From: Pseudomonas sp. UBA5706
Lineage (GTDB): Bacteria > Pseudomonadota > Gammaproteobacteria > Pseudomonadales > Pseudomonadaceae
Length of the DNA stretch: 64,000 nucleotides
Assembly: GCF_002419965.1 (NCBI RefSeq)
Contig: NZ_DIHC01000033.1
Span: 92,175 to 156,174 of the forward strand
Direction of reading: 5' to 3'
Part shown: positions 54,839 through 63,714 of the stretch, one piece after another
Layout: the number at the start of each line of letters is the position of its first letter
Numbering within the stretch: the first letter of the stretch is position 1
Made by a program: the position numbers and the translations under genes
The notes under the pieces: model-generated
Told to the model about the DNA's origin: nothing
The model's database searches: none
What the model saw: only the letters and a program-made list of their open reading frames with translations

Positions 54839-55138
54839 CCGTTCACCTCACTGAAGATAAGCCATACCCTCGTCACTGAGCTTAGCGCCACTGCGCAAAC
54901 CGGCGCGATGCCGCGACCAACGGCGGATGCCAAGGTTCAAGCGACTTAACCATGCAATCAGGGTTTCCCTAGGAACTCGGCGCTCATGTATGCTACGGCG
55001 CTTCCTGTACTTCCACTTCCGCTCAACCGGGCTCCAATCCGTCGCGTCGCCAAAGGCACAGCCTGACAAGCGACGGCCCTCTGGTCCGGGACTGCAGCGA
55101 AGAGGTCAAGGGTCACCAATCTCTAGTAAAAAGTAGCC
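54839..55138. other. Intergenic region upstream of leuS
   Basis: 300 bp between the hypothetical gene and leuS. A 73-codon minus-strand frame (54848-55069) overlaps the expected leuS leader and is not called. TATGCT at 54990-54995 could be a leuS -10. No T-box or leader hairpin was recognised. Confidence 0.35.
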
Positions 55139-57760
55139 ATGCACGAACTCTATCAGCCCCGCGAAATCGAAGCCGCCGCCCAGACCTTCTGGGAAGAGCA
55201 ACAGTCTTTTGAAGTCAGTGAACAGCCCGGCAAGGACACTTACTACTGCCTGTCGATGTTCCCTTACCCCAGCGGCAAGCTACACATGGGTCACGTGCGC
55301 AACTACACCATCGGCGACGTGATCGCCCGCTATCAGCGCATGCAGGGCAAGAACGTACTGCAGCCGATGGGCTGGGACGCGTTCGGCATGCCGGCAGAAA
55401 ACGCCGCGATGAAGAACAACGTCGCGCCCGCCAAGTGGACCTACGAAAACATCGCTTACATGAAGACCCAGCTCAAAAGCCTAGGCCTGGCGATCGACTG
55501 GTCGCGCGAAGTCACCACCTGCAAGCCGGATTACTATCGCTGGGAACAATGGCTGTTCACCCGCCTGTTCGAAAAGGGCGTGATCTACCGCAAGAACGGC
55601 ACCGTGAACTGGGACCCGGTCGACCAGACCGTGCTGGCGAACGAACAGGTGATCGACGGCCGTGGCTGGCGTTCAGGCGCGGTGATCGAAAAACGCGAAA
55701 TCCCGATGTACTACTTCAAGATCACGGCCTACGCCGATGAGTTGCTGGAGAGCCTCGATGAGTTGCCGGGTTGGCCTGAACAGGTCAAGACCATGCAGCG
55801 CAACTGGATCGGCAAATCCCGCGGCATGGAAGTGCAGTTCCCGTACGATCAGGCATCCATCGGCCAGGCCGGCGCTCTGAAAGTGTTCACTACGCGCCCG
55901 GACACGCTGATGGGCGCGACGTACGTCGCCGTTGCTGCCGAGCACCCGCTGGCCTCTCTCGCCCTTCAAAGCATGGCCGCGGACAAGGCGGCTGAGCTGC
56001 AGGCTTTCATAAATGAATGCAAAAGCGGCAGCGTCGCCGAAGCCGACGTCGCCACCCAGGAAAAGAAAGGCCTGCCGACGTCGCTGTTCGTCGAGCACCC
56101 ACTGACCGGCGAAAAACTGCCGGTATGGGTCGCCAACTATGTACTGATGCACTACGGCGACGGCGCTGTAATGGCCGTTCCGGCCCACGATGAGCGCGAC
56201 TTCGAATTCGCCACCAAGTACAACCTGCCAATCAAAGCCGTGGTGCGCACCAGCGCGGGCGATGAAACGCCAGCACCTTGGCAGGAGGCGTATAACGAGC
56301 ACGGTCAACTGATCAACTCCGGCGAGTTCGACGGCCTGGACTTCGCCGCGGCCTTCGATGCCATCGAAGCGGCGCTGGCCCGCAAAAGCCTCGGCAAGTC
56401 GCGCACGCAATTCCGCCTGCGTGACTGGGGCATCAGCCGCCAGCGTTATTGGGGCTGCCCAATCCCGATCATCCACTGTGACACCTGCGGCGACGTGCCG
56501 GTCCCTGAAGACCAGTTGCCCGTGAAGCTGCCGGAAGACGTGGTCCCGGACGGCGCTGGTTCGCCGCTGGCGCGCATGCCCGAATTCTACGAATGCAGTT
56601 GCCCGACCTGCGGCGCGCCAGCCAAGCGCGAAACCGACACCATGGACACCTTCGTTGAGTCGTCGTGGTACTTCGCCCGTTATGCATCGCCTCATTACGA
56701 AGGCGGCATGGTCGACCCGAAAGCCGCCAATCATTGGCTGCCGGTTGATCAATACATCGGCGGTATCGAGCACGCGATCCTGCACCTGCTCTACGCACGC
56801 TTCTTCCACAAACTGATGCGCGACGAAGGCTTGGTCAGCTCCAACGAGCCATTCAAGAACCTGCTGACCCAAGGCATGGTGGTCGCGGAGACCTTTTATC
56901 GCCTGGAAGCCAACGGCAGCAAGACCTGGTTCAACCCCGCCGATGTCGAATTCGAACGCGACAGCAAGGCCAAGATCATCGGCGCCAAACTGATTGCCGA
57001 TGGTCTGCCGGTGGAAATCGGCGGCATCGAGAAGATGGCCAAGTCGAAAAACAATGGTGTCGATCCGCAATCGATGATCGACCAATACGGTGCCGACACC
57101 TGCCGGCTGTTCATGATGTTCGCCTCCCCGCCTGACATGAGCCTGGAGTGGTCCGACTCCGGTGTCGAAGGCTCGCACCGTTTCCTCAAGCGCGTATGGC
57201 GTCTGGCCCAGGCCCACGTCAGCGCTGGCCTGCCGGGGGCTTTGCACAAAGATGCACTGGGTGACGAGCAGAAAGCCGTGCGCCGCGCGACTCACCTGGC
57301 CATCAGGCAGGCAGGGCAGGACGTTGGCCAGCATCACAAATTCAATACCGCCATCGCTCAGGTGATGACGCTGATGAACGTGCTGGAAAAAGCGCCACAA
57401 ACGTCGGAGCAGGATCGTGCACTGCTGCAGGAAGGCCTGGAAACCGTCGCCCTGCTGCTCGCTCCGATCACCCCGCACATCAGTCATGAGCTGTGGAATG
57501 CCCTGGGTCACGCAGATCCGGTGATCGACGCGGCCTGGCCGGTGGTCGATGAGGCTGCGCTGGTGCAAGACACGCTGCAGCTGGTGGTACAGGTCAACGG
57601 CAAGCTGCGCGGCCAGATCGAAATGCCGGCCAGCGCCAGCCGCGAGGAAGTCGAAGCTGCTGCAAGGACCAACGAAAATGTCCTGCGCTTCATCGACGGC
57701 CTGACGATCCGTAAAGTGATCGTGGTGCCGGGCAAACTGGTGAATATCGTCGCCAGCTGA
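55139..57760 (+). CDS. leuS: Leucyl-tRNA synthetase
   Basis: 873 residues (E. coli 860). Class I signature HMGH in PSGKLHMGHVRNY (about 43-55). CP1 editing domain (about 225-420, with TTRPDTLMGATYVAVA), zinc-type Cys cluster (CDTCGDVPV, CSCPTCGAP), KMAKS loop in EKMAKSKNNGVDP, and anticodon-binding and C-terminal domains. Charges tRNA-Leu. Complete, no unusual substitutions seen. Confidence 0.98.
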   Translation: MHELYQPREIEAAAQTFWEEQQSFEVSEQPGKDTYYCLSMFPYPSGKLHMGHVRNYTIGDVIARYQRMQGKNVLQPMGWDAFGMPAENAAMKNNVAPAKWTYENIAYMKTQLKSLGLAIDWSREVTTCKPDYYRWEQWLFTRLFEKGVIYRKNGTVNWDPVDQTVLANEQVIDGRGWRSGAVIEKREIPMYYFKITAYADELLESLDELPGWPEQVKTMQRNWIGKSRGMEVQFPYDQASIGQAGALKVFTTRPDTLMGATYVAVAAEHPLASLALQSMAADKAAELQAFINECKSGSVAEADVATQEKKGLPTSLFVEHPLTGEKLPVWVANYVLMHYGDGAVMAVPAHDERDFEFATKYNLPIKAVVRTSAGDETPAPWQEAYNEHGQLINSGEFDGLDFAAAFDAIEAALARKSLGKSRTQFRLRDWGISRQRYWGCPIPIIHCDTCGDVPVPEDQLPVKLPEDVVPDGAGSPLARMPEFYECSCPTCGAPAKRETDTMDTFVESSWYFARYASPHYEGGMVDPKAANHWLPVDQYIGGIEHAILHLLYARFFHKLMRDEGLVSSNEPFKNLLTQGMVVAETFYRLEANGSKTWFNPADVEFERDSKAKIIGAKLIADGLPVEIGGIEKMAKSKNNGVDPQSMIDQYGADTCRLFMMFASPPDMSLEWSDSGVEGSHRFLKRVWRLAQAHVSAGLPGALHKDALGDEQKAVRRATHLAIRQAGQDVGQHHKFNTAIAQVMTLMNVLEKAPQTSEQDRALLQEGLETVALLLAPITPHISHELWNALGHADPVIDAAWPVVDEAALVQDTLQLVVQVNGKLRGQIEMPASASREEVEAAARTNENVLRFIDGLTIRKVIVVPGKLVNIVAS

Positions 57761-57804
57761 ATGGATCAGGCGCCTGGCATCACCGGGCGCTGAAAACACT
57801 TCCA

Positions 57805-57823
57805 GAGCCCGCACTGCGGGCTC
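57805..57823 (+). other. Stem-loop in leuS-lptE spacer
   Basis: A perfect 8-bp stem GAGCCCGC/GCGGGCTC with a 3-nt loop, 45 bp after the leuS stop. There is no T-tract, so read-through from leuS into lptE-holA is expected; the hairpin may mark a processing or stabilising site. Confidence 0.45.
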
Positions 57824-57848
57824 ACACGGATTCAAGGGGAACAATAAG

Positions 57849-58454
57849 ATGATCAAACGCAATCTGCTGGTAATGGGCCTCGCGGTGTTGCTGAGTGCCT
57901 GCGGTTTCCAGCTGCGCGGCACCGGCACCAACGCCTTGTCGATCAAGGAACTGGACCTCAGCGCCCGTGATGCCTACGGCGAAGTTGTCACCCAGTTGCG
58001 TCAGACGTTGACCAACAGTGACGTTCACGTCTATACCGGCGCTCAGTACAAGCTGTTCCTGGCTCGCGAGGATGAGACCCAGCGTACCGCCAGCTATGCA
58101 GGCTCGGGCCGTTCGGCTGAATACGAGCTGACCACAGTCCTGCAGTACGAGATTCACGGCACCAAGGACGTCCTGCTGCTGAGCGACAACGTACAGTCGA
58201 CCAAAACCTTCGTCCATGACGGCAATAACCTGATCGGCTCCGACCAGGAAGCCGACCAGATCCGCAAGGAAATGCGTGGCGATCTGGTACAGAAAATGGT
58301 CGCCCGCCTGCAACAGCTCAGTCCTGATCGCCTAGACGAGCTGCAAGCCAAGGCGGATGCTGCTGCGCGCGCGCAAGCCGATGCAGAGGCCGCCGCTCAA
58401 CGCGTTCGCGATGAGACGCCGCAGCAGTCTCCGATCGAAATCCCGTCCAAGTGA
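57849..58454 (+). CDS. lptE: LPS-assembly lipoprotein LptE
   Basis: 201 residues. Signal peptide with lipobox LSAC (Cys18-19 region), then GFQLRGTGTNAL, the LptE start. Plugs the LptD barrel for LPS export to the outer surface. The C-terminal tail is Ala/Gln-rich and charged (about 170-201), longer than in E. coli. AAGGGG precedes the ATG. Followed by holA after 40 bp. Confidence 0.94.
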   Translation: MIKRNLLVMGLAVLLSACGFQLRGTGTNALSIKELDLSARDAYGEVVTQLRQTLTNSDVHVYTGAQYKLFLAREDETQRTASYAGSGRSAEYELTTVLQYEIHGTKDVLLLSDNVQSTKTFVHDGNNLIGSDQEADQIRKEMRGDLVQKMVARLQQLSPDRLDELQAKADAAARAQADAEAAAQRVRDETPQQSPIEIPSK

Positions 58455-58494
58455 TGGCCTCGGGGCCGCTACGCCGGCCCCGATCTTCTGACCG

Positions 58495-59532
58495 ATGAAA
58501 CTCGCCCCCGCTCAGCTCTCCAAACACCTCCAGGGTGCGTTGTCACCTGTCTACATCGTCAGCGGTGATGATCCGCTGCAATGTCAGGAAGCCTGCGATG
58601 CCATTCGGGCGGCAGCCCGGCAGCAAGGTTTCGATGAGCGCCAGGTGTTCAGCGCCGATGCCAGCTTCGATTGGGGCACGCTGTTGCAGGCCGGTGCAAG
58701 CATGTCGCTGTTTGCCGAACGCCGCCTGCTGGAACTGCGCCTGCCGTCCGGCAAGCCGGGCGATAAAGGCGCAGCCGCTCTGCTCGAATACTGCAGCCGT
58801 CCTGCCGAAGACACCCTGCTGCTGATCAGCCTGCCCAAGCTTGACGGCGCAGCCCAGAAGACCAAATGGGGCAAGGCGCTGGTCGAAGGTGCGCAGACTC
58901 AGTTCGTGCAGATCTGGCCGGTGGATGCCAGCCAGCTTGCGCAATGGATTCGCCAGCGTCTGTCGCAGTCGGGACTTGCAGCAAGCCCTGACGCGATAGA
59001 ACTGATAGCCGCTCGCGTAGAGGGCAACCTGCTCGCTGCGGCTCAGGAAATCGAAAAGCTCAAGCTCATGGCCGAGCACGGGCAGATCACCGTGGAAACC
59101 GTGCAGGCTGCTGTGGCGGACAGCGCGCGTTTCGATGTCTTCGGCCTGACCGATGCCATCCTCAACGGCGAAGCATCGCACACCCTGCGCATCCTCGAAG
59201 GCCTGCGCGGCGAGGGTGTCGAGCCTCCGGTTATTCTCTGGGCGCTGTCGCGGGAGTTGCGCGTGCTCGCTAACCTGGCGCTGCAATATAGCCAAGGGGT
59301 GCCGCTGGACAAGGCATTCAGCCAAGCCCGTCCGCCCATCTGGGACAAGCGCAAACCCCTGATGAGCAAAGCCCTGCAACGGCACTCCGCTCGCCGCTGG
59401 GGCCAACTGCTAATGGACGCCCAACGCATCGACGCGCAAATCAAAGGGCAGGCCGAGGGCTCGGTGTGGAATAGCCTCAGCCTGCTATCGCTGCAGATGG
59501 CAGGACAGAGATTGGCATTGCCGTCCGAGTAA
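58495..59532 (+). CDS. holA: DNA polymerase III subunit delta
   Basis: 345 residues (E. coli 343). Opens the beta clamp as part of the clamp loader. N-terminal YIVSGDDPLQCQEACDAI and the AAA+-like body; C-terminal alpha-helical collar region (residues ~210-340). lptE-holA order is conserved in gammaproteobacteria. Confidence 0.96.
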   Translation: MKLAPAQLSKHLQGALSPVYIVSGDDPLQCQEACDAIRAAARQQGFDERQVFSADASFDWGTLLQAGASMSLFAERRLLELRLPSGKPGDKGAAALLEYCSRPAEDTLLLISLPKLDGAAQKTKWGKALVEGAQTQFVQIWPVDASQLAQWIRQRLSQSGLAASPDAIELIAARVEGNLLAAAQEIEKLKLMAEHGQITVETVQAAVADSARFDVFGLTDAILNGEASHTLRILEGLRGEGVEPPVILWALSRELRVLANLALQYSQGVPLDKAFSQARPPIWDKRKPLMSKALQRHSARRWGQLLMDAQRIDAQIKGQAEGSVWNSLSLLSLQMAGQRLALPSE

Positions 59533-59720
59533 ACCTTTGAGCAGCGATACCGATTTCTCAGCGCGGCTTGCCAACAACCCGTGCTGCTCGATGCGAAGTG
59601 GCTTACGCACGTTGGACTTCGATAGATGACACCGGGTCAGCGATAGCGCAGATCAATTAGACCCTTGCCGGAATGTGTCTCATCATTCCTGCCGCTTCAA
59701 TCATCACAGGGAATACCGCC

Positions 59721-59879
59721 ATGAGCAAAGCCAAGAAGCGGCCGAACAAGGCCAAATCCATCGTCGCCCAGCCACTGTTCCGTAGCCGTCAGGAACAACC
59801 CACCAAGGGCAAAGGCAGCTACCGCCGCGAAGCCTTCCAGTCGAGAGATTGGGAGGCTTCTTCCGTTATGGCGGCTTGA
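59721..59879 (+). CDS. arfA: Alternative ribosome-rescue factor A, short form
   Basis: 52 residues from ATG 59721. The core QPLFRSRQEQPTKGKGSYRR and the segment RDWEAS align by eye with E. coli ArfA (PLFRQR, KGKGSY, NWEAS). ArfA rescues ribosomes stalled on non-stop mRNA by recruiting RF2 when trans-translation fails. The hydrophobic tail of full-length E. coli ArfA (72 residues) is absent. A hairpin lies inside the end of the frame, before the stop, as in the tmRNA-sensitive arfA genes. Confidence 0.82.
   Translation: MSKAKKRPNKAKSIVAQPLFRSRQEQPTKGKGSYRREAFQSRDWEASSVMAA
59829..59860 (+). promoter_or_regulatory. Hairpin inside the arfA reading frame
   Basis: GAAGCCTTCC (59829-59838) pairs with GGGAGGCTTC (59851-59860) over 10 positions with one T-G wobble, 12-nt loop, ending 16 bases before the arfA stop. 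In E. coli a hairpin at this place is cut by RNase III or ends transcription, giving a non-stop arfA mRNA that is destroyed when tmRNA works. Confidence 0.6.
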
Positions 59880-60163
59880 TTCCTTGGATTACGAATAGCC
59901 ACCGCTTGATCGGCCGGAACGAATCTAAACGTAGCATCATCACTTAAAGTGGCAGGAGCCTCAGGGCAATAATAGGTATCGCTATGCCGGTCAGAGCGTA
60001 GACCTCTGCTGATCGGACCGCGAACTGCTCAATCCTGCAATTGCCTGGGGACGGGCAACGTTTCCTGGTCACCGAAAACACTTCAGGTTACTGACCGGCG
60101 CCCCGTCAGCTGGGTCGACATGTTAAGGTCTGCACCTTACGGTTTATCCCTGTGGACCCCAGA

Positions 60164-61498
60164 ATGCCCTTTAGCTTTCCTCGTCGCTGGCATGTCCGCC
60201 AGATGATCGCCGCCTCCAGCCTCTTTGTGCTGGTCGCCTGCGCGGAACAACCCACCGCCGCCGTCGCCACTCCGCTCCAACCCGCCCCTCTGAATGTCGC
60301 GAAAGCCGCCCCGACGCCCTCCGGTGCTGTCGCCCAGCCTGACGACGCTAATTTCGAAATACAGCCTGCGATGAGTTTTGCCGAATGGCAGTCCATGTTC
60401 CGCACGCAAGCGTTGAGCGTAGGCATTCGTCCCGATGTGTTCGACAAGGCTTTTGCAGGCGTGACACCGGACATGAGCGTGGTCAAGGCCGACCGCAGCC
60501 AGCCCGAGTTCAGCCGCCCTGTCTGGGAGTACCTGGACAGCGCGATGTCGGCTGTACGCGTGCGCAAAGGCCAGGCGTTGCTGGCGCAATACGCCGATAC
60601 ACTGACCCAGATCGAACAGCGCTACGGCGTGGATCGCCAGGCATTGGTTGCCGTGTGGGGCATGGAGAGCAGCTTTGGCCAGTTCCAGGGCACGCAGTCG
60701 GTGATCCGCTCGCTGGCCACGCTGGCCTACGAAGGACGCCGCCCGCAGTTCGCTCAGGAGCAACTGATCGCCGCGTTGCAAATCATCCAGCATGGCGATA
60801 TCGACGCGCCGAGCATGTTGGGCTCATGGGCCGGGGCTATGGGGCAGACGCAGTTTATCCCCAGCACCTACAACACCCACGCCGTGGACTTCGACGGTGA
60901 TGGCCGCCGCGATATCTGGAACTCGCCCGTCGACGCCTTGGCCTCGACCGCGCATTACCTGCAAAGCTCAGGCTGGCAGAAAGGACAGCCTTGGGGCTTT
61001 GAGGTGCAATTGCGCCAAGGCTTCGATTACGCGCTGGCCGACGCCTCAACACGCAAGAGCGTCGCAGAATGGCAACAGTTAGGGCTGACGTTGCCTAACG
61101 GCTCAGCGCTCCCGGCCAATGAAATGCAACAGCAGGCGGCATTGTTGCTGCCAGCGGGTTACAAAGGCCCGGCGTTTCTGGTGCTGGATAACTTCCGCGC
61201 GATTCTGAAGTACAACAACTCGTCTTCTTATGCGCTGGGGATTGGCCTGTTGTCCGAGCGTTTCTCTGGTGCCGGCTACGTGCTTGGCCAATGGCCACGC
61301 GGTGACCGCCCTCTCAGCCGCTCCGAGCGCATCGAGTTGCAAACCCTGCTCTCGGCCCGCCAGTACGATGCCGGCGCCCCAGACGGCATCATCGGCGCCA
61401 ATACGCGCAAAGCTATCCGTAATGCGCAACAATCGCTGGGCTGGCCCGCAGACGGTTATCCGACACAGGAGCTGCTGGAGAGTCTGCGCAAGCCATAG
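60164..61498 (+). CDS. sltB3: Lytic murein transglycosylase lipoprotein (SltB3-like)
   Basis: 444 residues from ATG 60164; a GTG at 60152 is in frame but adds only four residues. Signal peptide with lipobox LVAC. SLT_2/MltB-type catalytic domain (about 70-365), with the catalytic Glu in WGMESSFGQFQGT and GSWAGAMGQTQFIPST. A C-terminal peptidoglycan-binding domain (about 385-440) has GIIGANTRKAIRNAQ. Cleaves glycan strands to anhydromuropeptides. Position near lipA matches P. aeruginosa sltB3 as I recall it. Confidence 0.88.
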   Translation: MPFSFPRRWHVRQMIAASSLFVLVACAEQPTAAVATPLQPAPLNVAKAAPTPSGAVAQPDDANFEIQPAMSFAEWQSMFRTQALSVGIRPDVFDKAFAGVTPDMSVVKADRSQPEFSRPVWEYLDSAMSAVRVRKGQALLAQYADTLTQIEQRYGVDRQALVAVWGMESSFGQFQGTQSVIRSLATLAYEGRRPQFAQEQLIAALQIIQHGDIDAPSMLGSWAGAMGQTQFIPSTYNTHAVDFDGDGRRDIWNSPVDALASTAHYLQSSGWQKGQPWGFEVQLRQGFDYALADASTRKSVAEWQQLGLTLPNGSALPANEMQQQAALLLPAGYKGPAFLVLDNFRAILKYNNSSSYALGIGLLSERFSGAGYVLGQWPRGDRPLSRSERIELQTLLSARQYDAGAPDGIIGANTRKAIRNAQQSLGWPADGYPTQELLESLRKP

Positions 61499-61546
61499 CG
61501 CTCGCGGCTTCGACTTTTCTCTGGGGAAGTCATACTTCGCCACTCC

Positions 61547-61586
61547 AAAAAAACGGGCCGGATAGTGATATCCGGCCCGTTTTTTT
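61547..61586. terminator. Bidirectional terminator between transglycosylase and lipA
   Basis: A perfect 12-bp stem ACGGGCCGGATA (61553-61564)/TATCCGGCCCGT (61569-61580), GTGA loop, with seven A on one side and seven T on the other. It serves the convergent genes sltB3 and lipA. Confidence 0.95.
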
Positions 61587-61588
61587 GA

Positions 61589-61613
61589 TCCTTCCCACAC
61601 TCCGCGTGGTAAC
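61589..61613. repeat. Degenerate copy of the GTTCCCACGC-type palindrome
   Basis: CTTCCCACACTCCGCGTGGTAAC resembles the element at 53540-53562 (TTCCCACGCTCGGCGTGGGAAC) with about four differences. It lies next to the bidirectional terminator. Confidence 0.5.
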
Positions 61614-61652
61614 ACAGCCCCGTACGCTCGGCGTCAGGAGCTGGTAAACCGA

Positions 61653-62693
61653 TCAACCCGCGGTCAGCAACGACTTGGTCAGCTTGGCCTGTTCGTCGGC
61701 ATGATACGAGGAGCGAACCAGCGGCCCCGAGGCGACGTTCTTGAAGCCCATCTTGTAACCTTCTTCGGCGAACCAGGCGAACGTGTCCGGGTGCACGAAG
61801 CGCTGGACCGGCAAGTGGCTGCGTGAGGGCTGCAGGTATTGGCCCAGGGTCAGCATGTCGATGTTGTGCTCGCGCATGCGCTGCATCACTTCGATGACTT
61901 CGTCGTCGGTTTCGCCCAGACCCAGCATCAGGCCGGATTTGGTCGGCACGTGAGGGACCATTTCCTTGAAGCGCTGCAGCAAGGTCAGCGACCATTGGTA
62001 ATCGGAACCCGGACGCGCAGCCTTGTAAAGACGCGGCACGGTTTCCAGGTTGTGGTTGAACACATCCGGTGGCGTGGCGGCGGTGATCTCAAGTGCGATG
62101 TCCATGCGGCCGCGATAATCCGGCACCAGCGTTTCGAGCTGCACGTTCGGCGACAGCGCACGGATTTCGCGGATGCAGTCGGCAAAGTGCTGGGCACCGC
62201 CGTCACGCAGGTCATCGCGGTCAACCGAAGTGATCACTACATACTTGAGCTTGAGATCAGCAATGGCAACGGCCAGGTTCTTCGGCTCGTCCGCGTCCAA
62301 CGCCTTGGGACGGCCATGACCGACGTCGCAGAACGGGCAGCGGCGGGTGCAGATGTCGCCCATGATCATGAAGGTCGCCGTGCCGCCGGAGAAACACTCG
62401 CCCAGATTCGGGCAGGACGCCTCTTCGCAGACGCTGTGCAGCTTGTGCTTGCGCAGCAGGGCCTTGATCCGGTCTACCTCGGGGGAGACCGGAATTCGGA
62501 CCCGAATCCAGTCCGGCTTCTTCGGCAGCTCGACCGTCGGGATGATCTTCACCGGGATGCGGGCAACTTTTTCCGCGCCGCGCAGCTTCACGCCGGCTTC
62601 TACTTTCGGACGCGCCGCACGTTCAGGGGTGCTCACGCTCACTGTCGGGATCAGGGTTTGCACGGCGTCTGCCGTCTCATGCGCAGTAGTCAT
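61653..62693 (-). CDS. lipA: Lipoyl synthase
   Basis: 346 residues. Radical-SAM enzyme inserting two sulfurs into octanoyl-lipoyl domains. Auxiliary cluster CEEASCPNLGEC, radical-SAM CTRRCPFCD, and the C-terminal RSSYHAD with the serine ligand. It begins one base after the lipB stop (TGATATG), so translation is coupled. An N-terminal extension of about 45 residues is usual in Pseudomonas. Confidence 0.97.
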   Translation of the reverse strand: MTTAHETADAVQTLIPTVSVSTPERAARPKVEAGVKLRGAEKVARIPVKIIPTVELPKKPDWIRVRIPVSPEVDRIKALLRKHKLHSVCEEASCPNLGECFSGGTATFMIMGDICTRRCPFCDVGHGRPKALDADEPKNLAVAIADLKLKYVVITSVDRDDLRDGGAQHFADCIREIRALSPNVQLETLVPDYRGRMDIALEITAATPPDVFNHNLETVPRLYKAARPGSDYQWSLTLLQRFKEMVPHVPTKSGLMLGLGETDDEVIEVMQRMREHNIDMLTLGQYLQPSRSHLPVQRFVHPDTFAWFAEEGYKMGFKNVASGPLVRSSYHADEQAKLTKSLLTAG

Positions 62694-62694
62694 A

Positions 62695-63345
62695 TCAGTC
62701 GATTCCGCCCGTTAGGGTCGTCTGCTCAGCATAGTCGAGGTGTTTGACGAGCTGCGCACGCAGCCGGGCACTAACCTCGGCAAATTCAATCGGGCCTGCC
62801 TGTTCACGCAGCTGGGTCATTGCCAGCCCCGCGTACCCGCAGGGATTAATCCGTTTAAACGGGTCCAGATCCATATCGACGTTCAACGCCAATCCGTGGA
62901 ACGAGTGACCGTTGCGGATACGAAGGCCTAGAGAGGCGATCTTCGCGCCGTCGACATAGACCCCCGGCGCTTCGGGTTTGGCGGCTGCCGTCACACCGTA
63001 ACCGGCCAGCAGCTCAATCAGACTGTGCTCGATCCGGGTTACCAGTTCGCGCACGCCGAAACCCAGGCGACGCACATCCAGCAGCAGATACGCTACCAGT
63101 TGGCCGGGACCATGATAAGTCACTTGACCACCGCGATCGACCTGTACGACCGGAATATCACCTGTCAGCAGCAGATGTTCGGGTTTGCCGGACTGCCCCT
63201 GGGTGAAAATCGGCGGGTGCTGGACCAGCCATACTTCATCCGGTGTGTCGCGACCGCGACCATCGGTGAAACGCTGCATCGCATGCCAGGTGGGCTCATA
63301 GTCGATCAATCCCAGATCGCGAAAGCCCAGACACGCGCCCATCAC
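62695..63345 (-). CDS. lipB: Octanoyl-ACP:protein N-octanoyltransferase
   Basis: 216 residues. Transfers octanoate from ACP to lipoyl domains. Motifs: QVDRGGQVTYHGPGQLVAY, catalytic Lys in GAKIASLGLRI and catalytic Cys in NPCGYAGLAMTQ. ATG 63345 overlaps the ybeD stop by four bases; a second ATG follows directly. Confidence 0.97.
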   Translation of the reverse strand: MMGACLGFRDLGLIDYEPTWHAMQRFTDGRGRDTPDEVWLVQHPPIFTQGQSGKPEHLLLTGDIPVVQVDRGGQVTYHGPGQLVAYLLLDVRRLGFGVRELVTRIEHSLIELLAGYGVTAAAKPEAPGVYVDGAKIASLGLRIRNGHSFHGLALNVDMDLDPFKRINPCGYAGLAMTQLREQAGPIEFAEVSARLRAQLVKHLDYAEQTTLTGGID

Positions 63346-63617
63346 AGCACCATGTGCACTTTGCCTGTGGCGCGCAACTCGCTATTGATGTCGTAAAGCT
63401 GGTCCTGCCCGGTGGCGATGATGTGCAACTGCACCGTGGTGTATTTACCGTTGCTGCTTTGCCGCTCGGCAAGTTTTTCATCCAGGATCGTCGCGTGTTT
63501 CTTGACGATCTCGATGACTTGATCGGTAAAGCCTACCCCGGTGTCACCGATGATCTTGATCGGGTAGTCGGCGCAGGGGAATTCGATTTTTGGAGCTTTA
63601 ACTTCGGAATCTGTCAT
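63342..63617 (-). CDS. ybeD: YbeD-like DUF493 protein
   Basis: 91 residues. DUF493 fold starting KIEFPCADYPIKIIGDTG. Small ACT-like protein always found between dacA and lipB; its role is not established, though a regulatory role for lipoate synthesis has been suggested from its position. Coupled to lipB by a 4-bp overlap. Confidence 0.93.
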   Translation of the reverse strand: MTDSEVKAPKIEFPCADYPIKIIGDTGVGFTDQVIEIVKKHATILDEKLAERQSSNGKYTTVQLHIIATGQDQLYDINSELRATGKVHMVL

Positions 63618-63714
63618 GACAGTAACGGCCTCGTAAGCCGGGAAACGGACAGGCCCCCACCGCGATCAGCGGCAGGGGCGTACGGAGCACAATCAGGCAG
63701 TGATCAAAGAGTGA

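Noticed and set aside
54848..55069. 73-codon minus-strand frame upstream of leuS
   Set aside because: It overlaps the expected leuS promoter/leader, is Arg/Ser-rich as random GC-rich frames are, and has no recognised family. It could still be a small gene, but support is too thin.
55673..57946. 757-codon minus-strand frame opposite leuS
   Set aside because: A shadow of leuS. GC-rich codon bias keeps the opposite frame open; no known domain.
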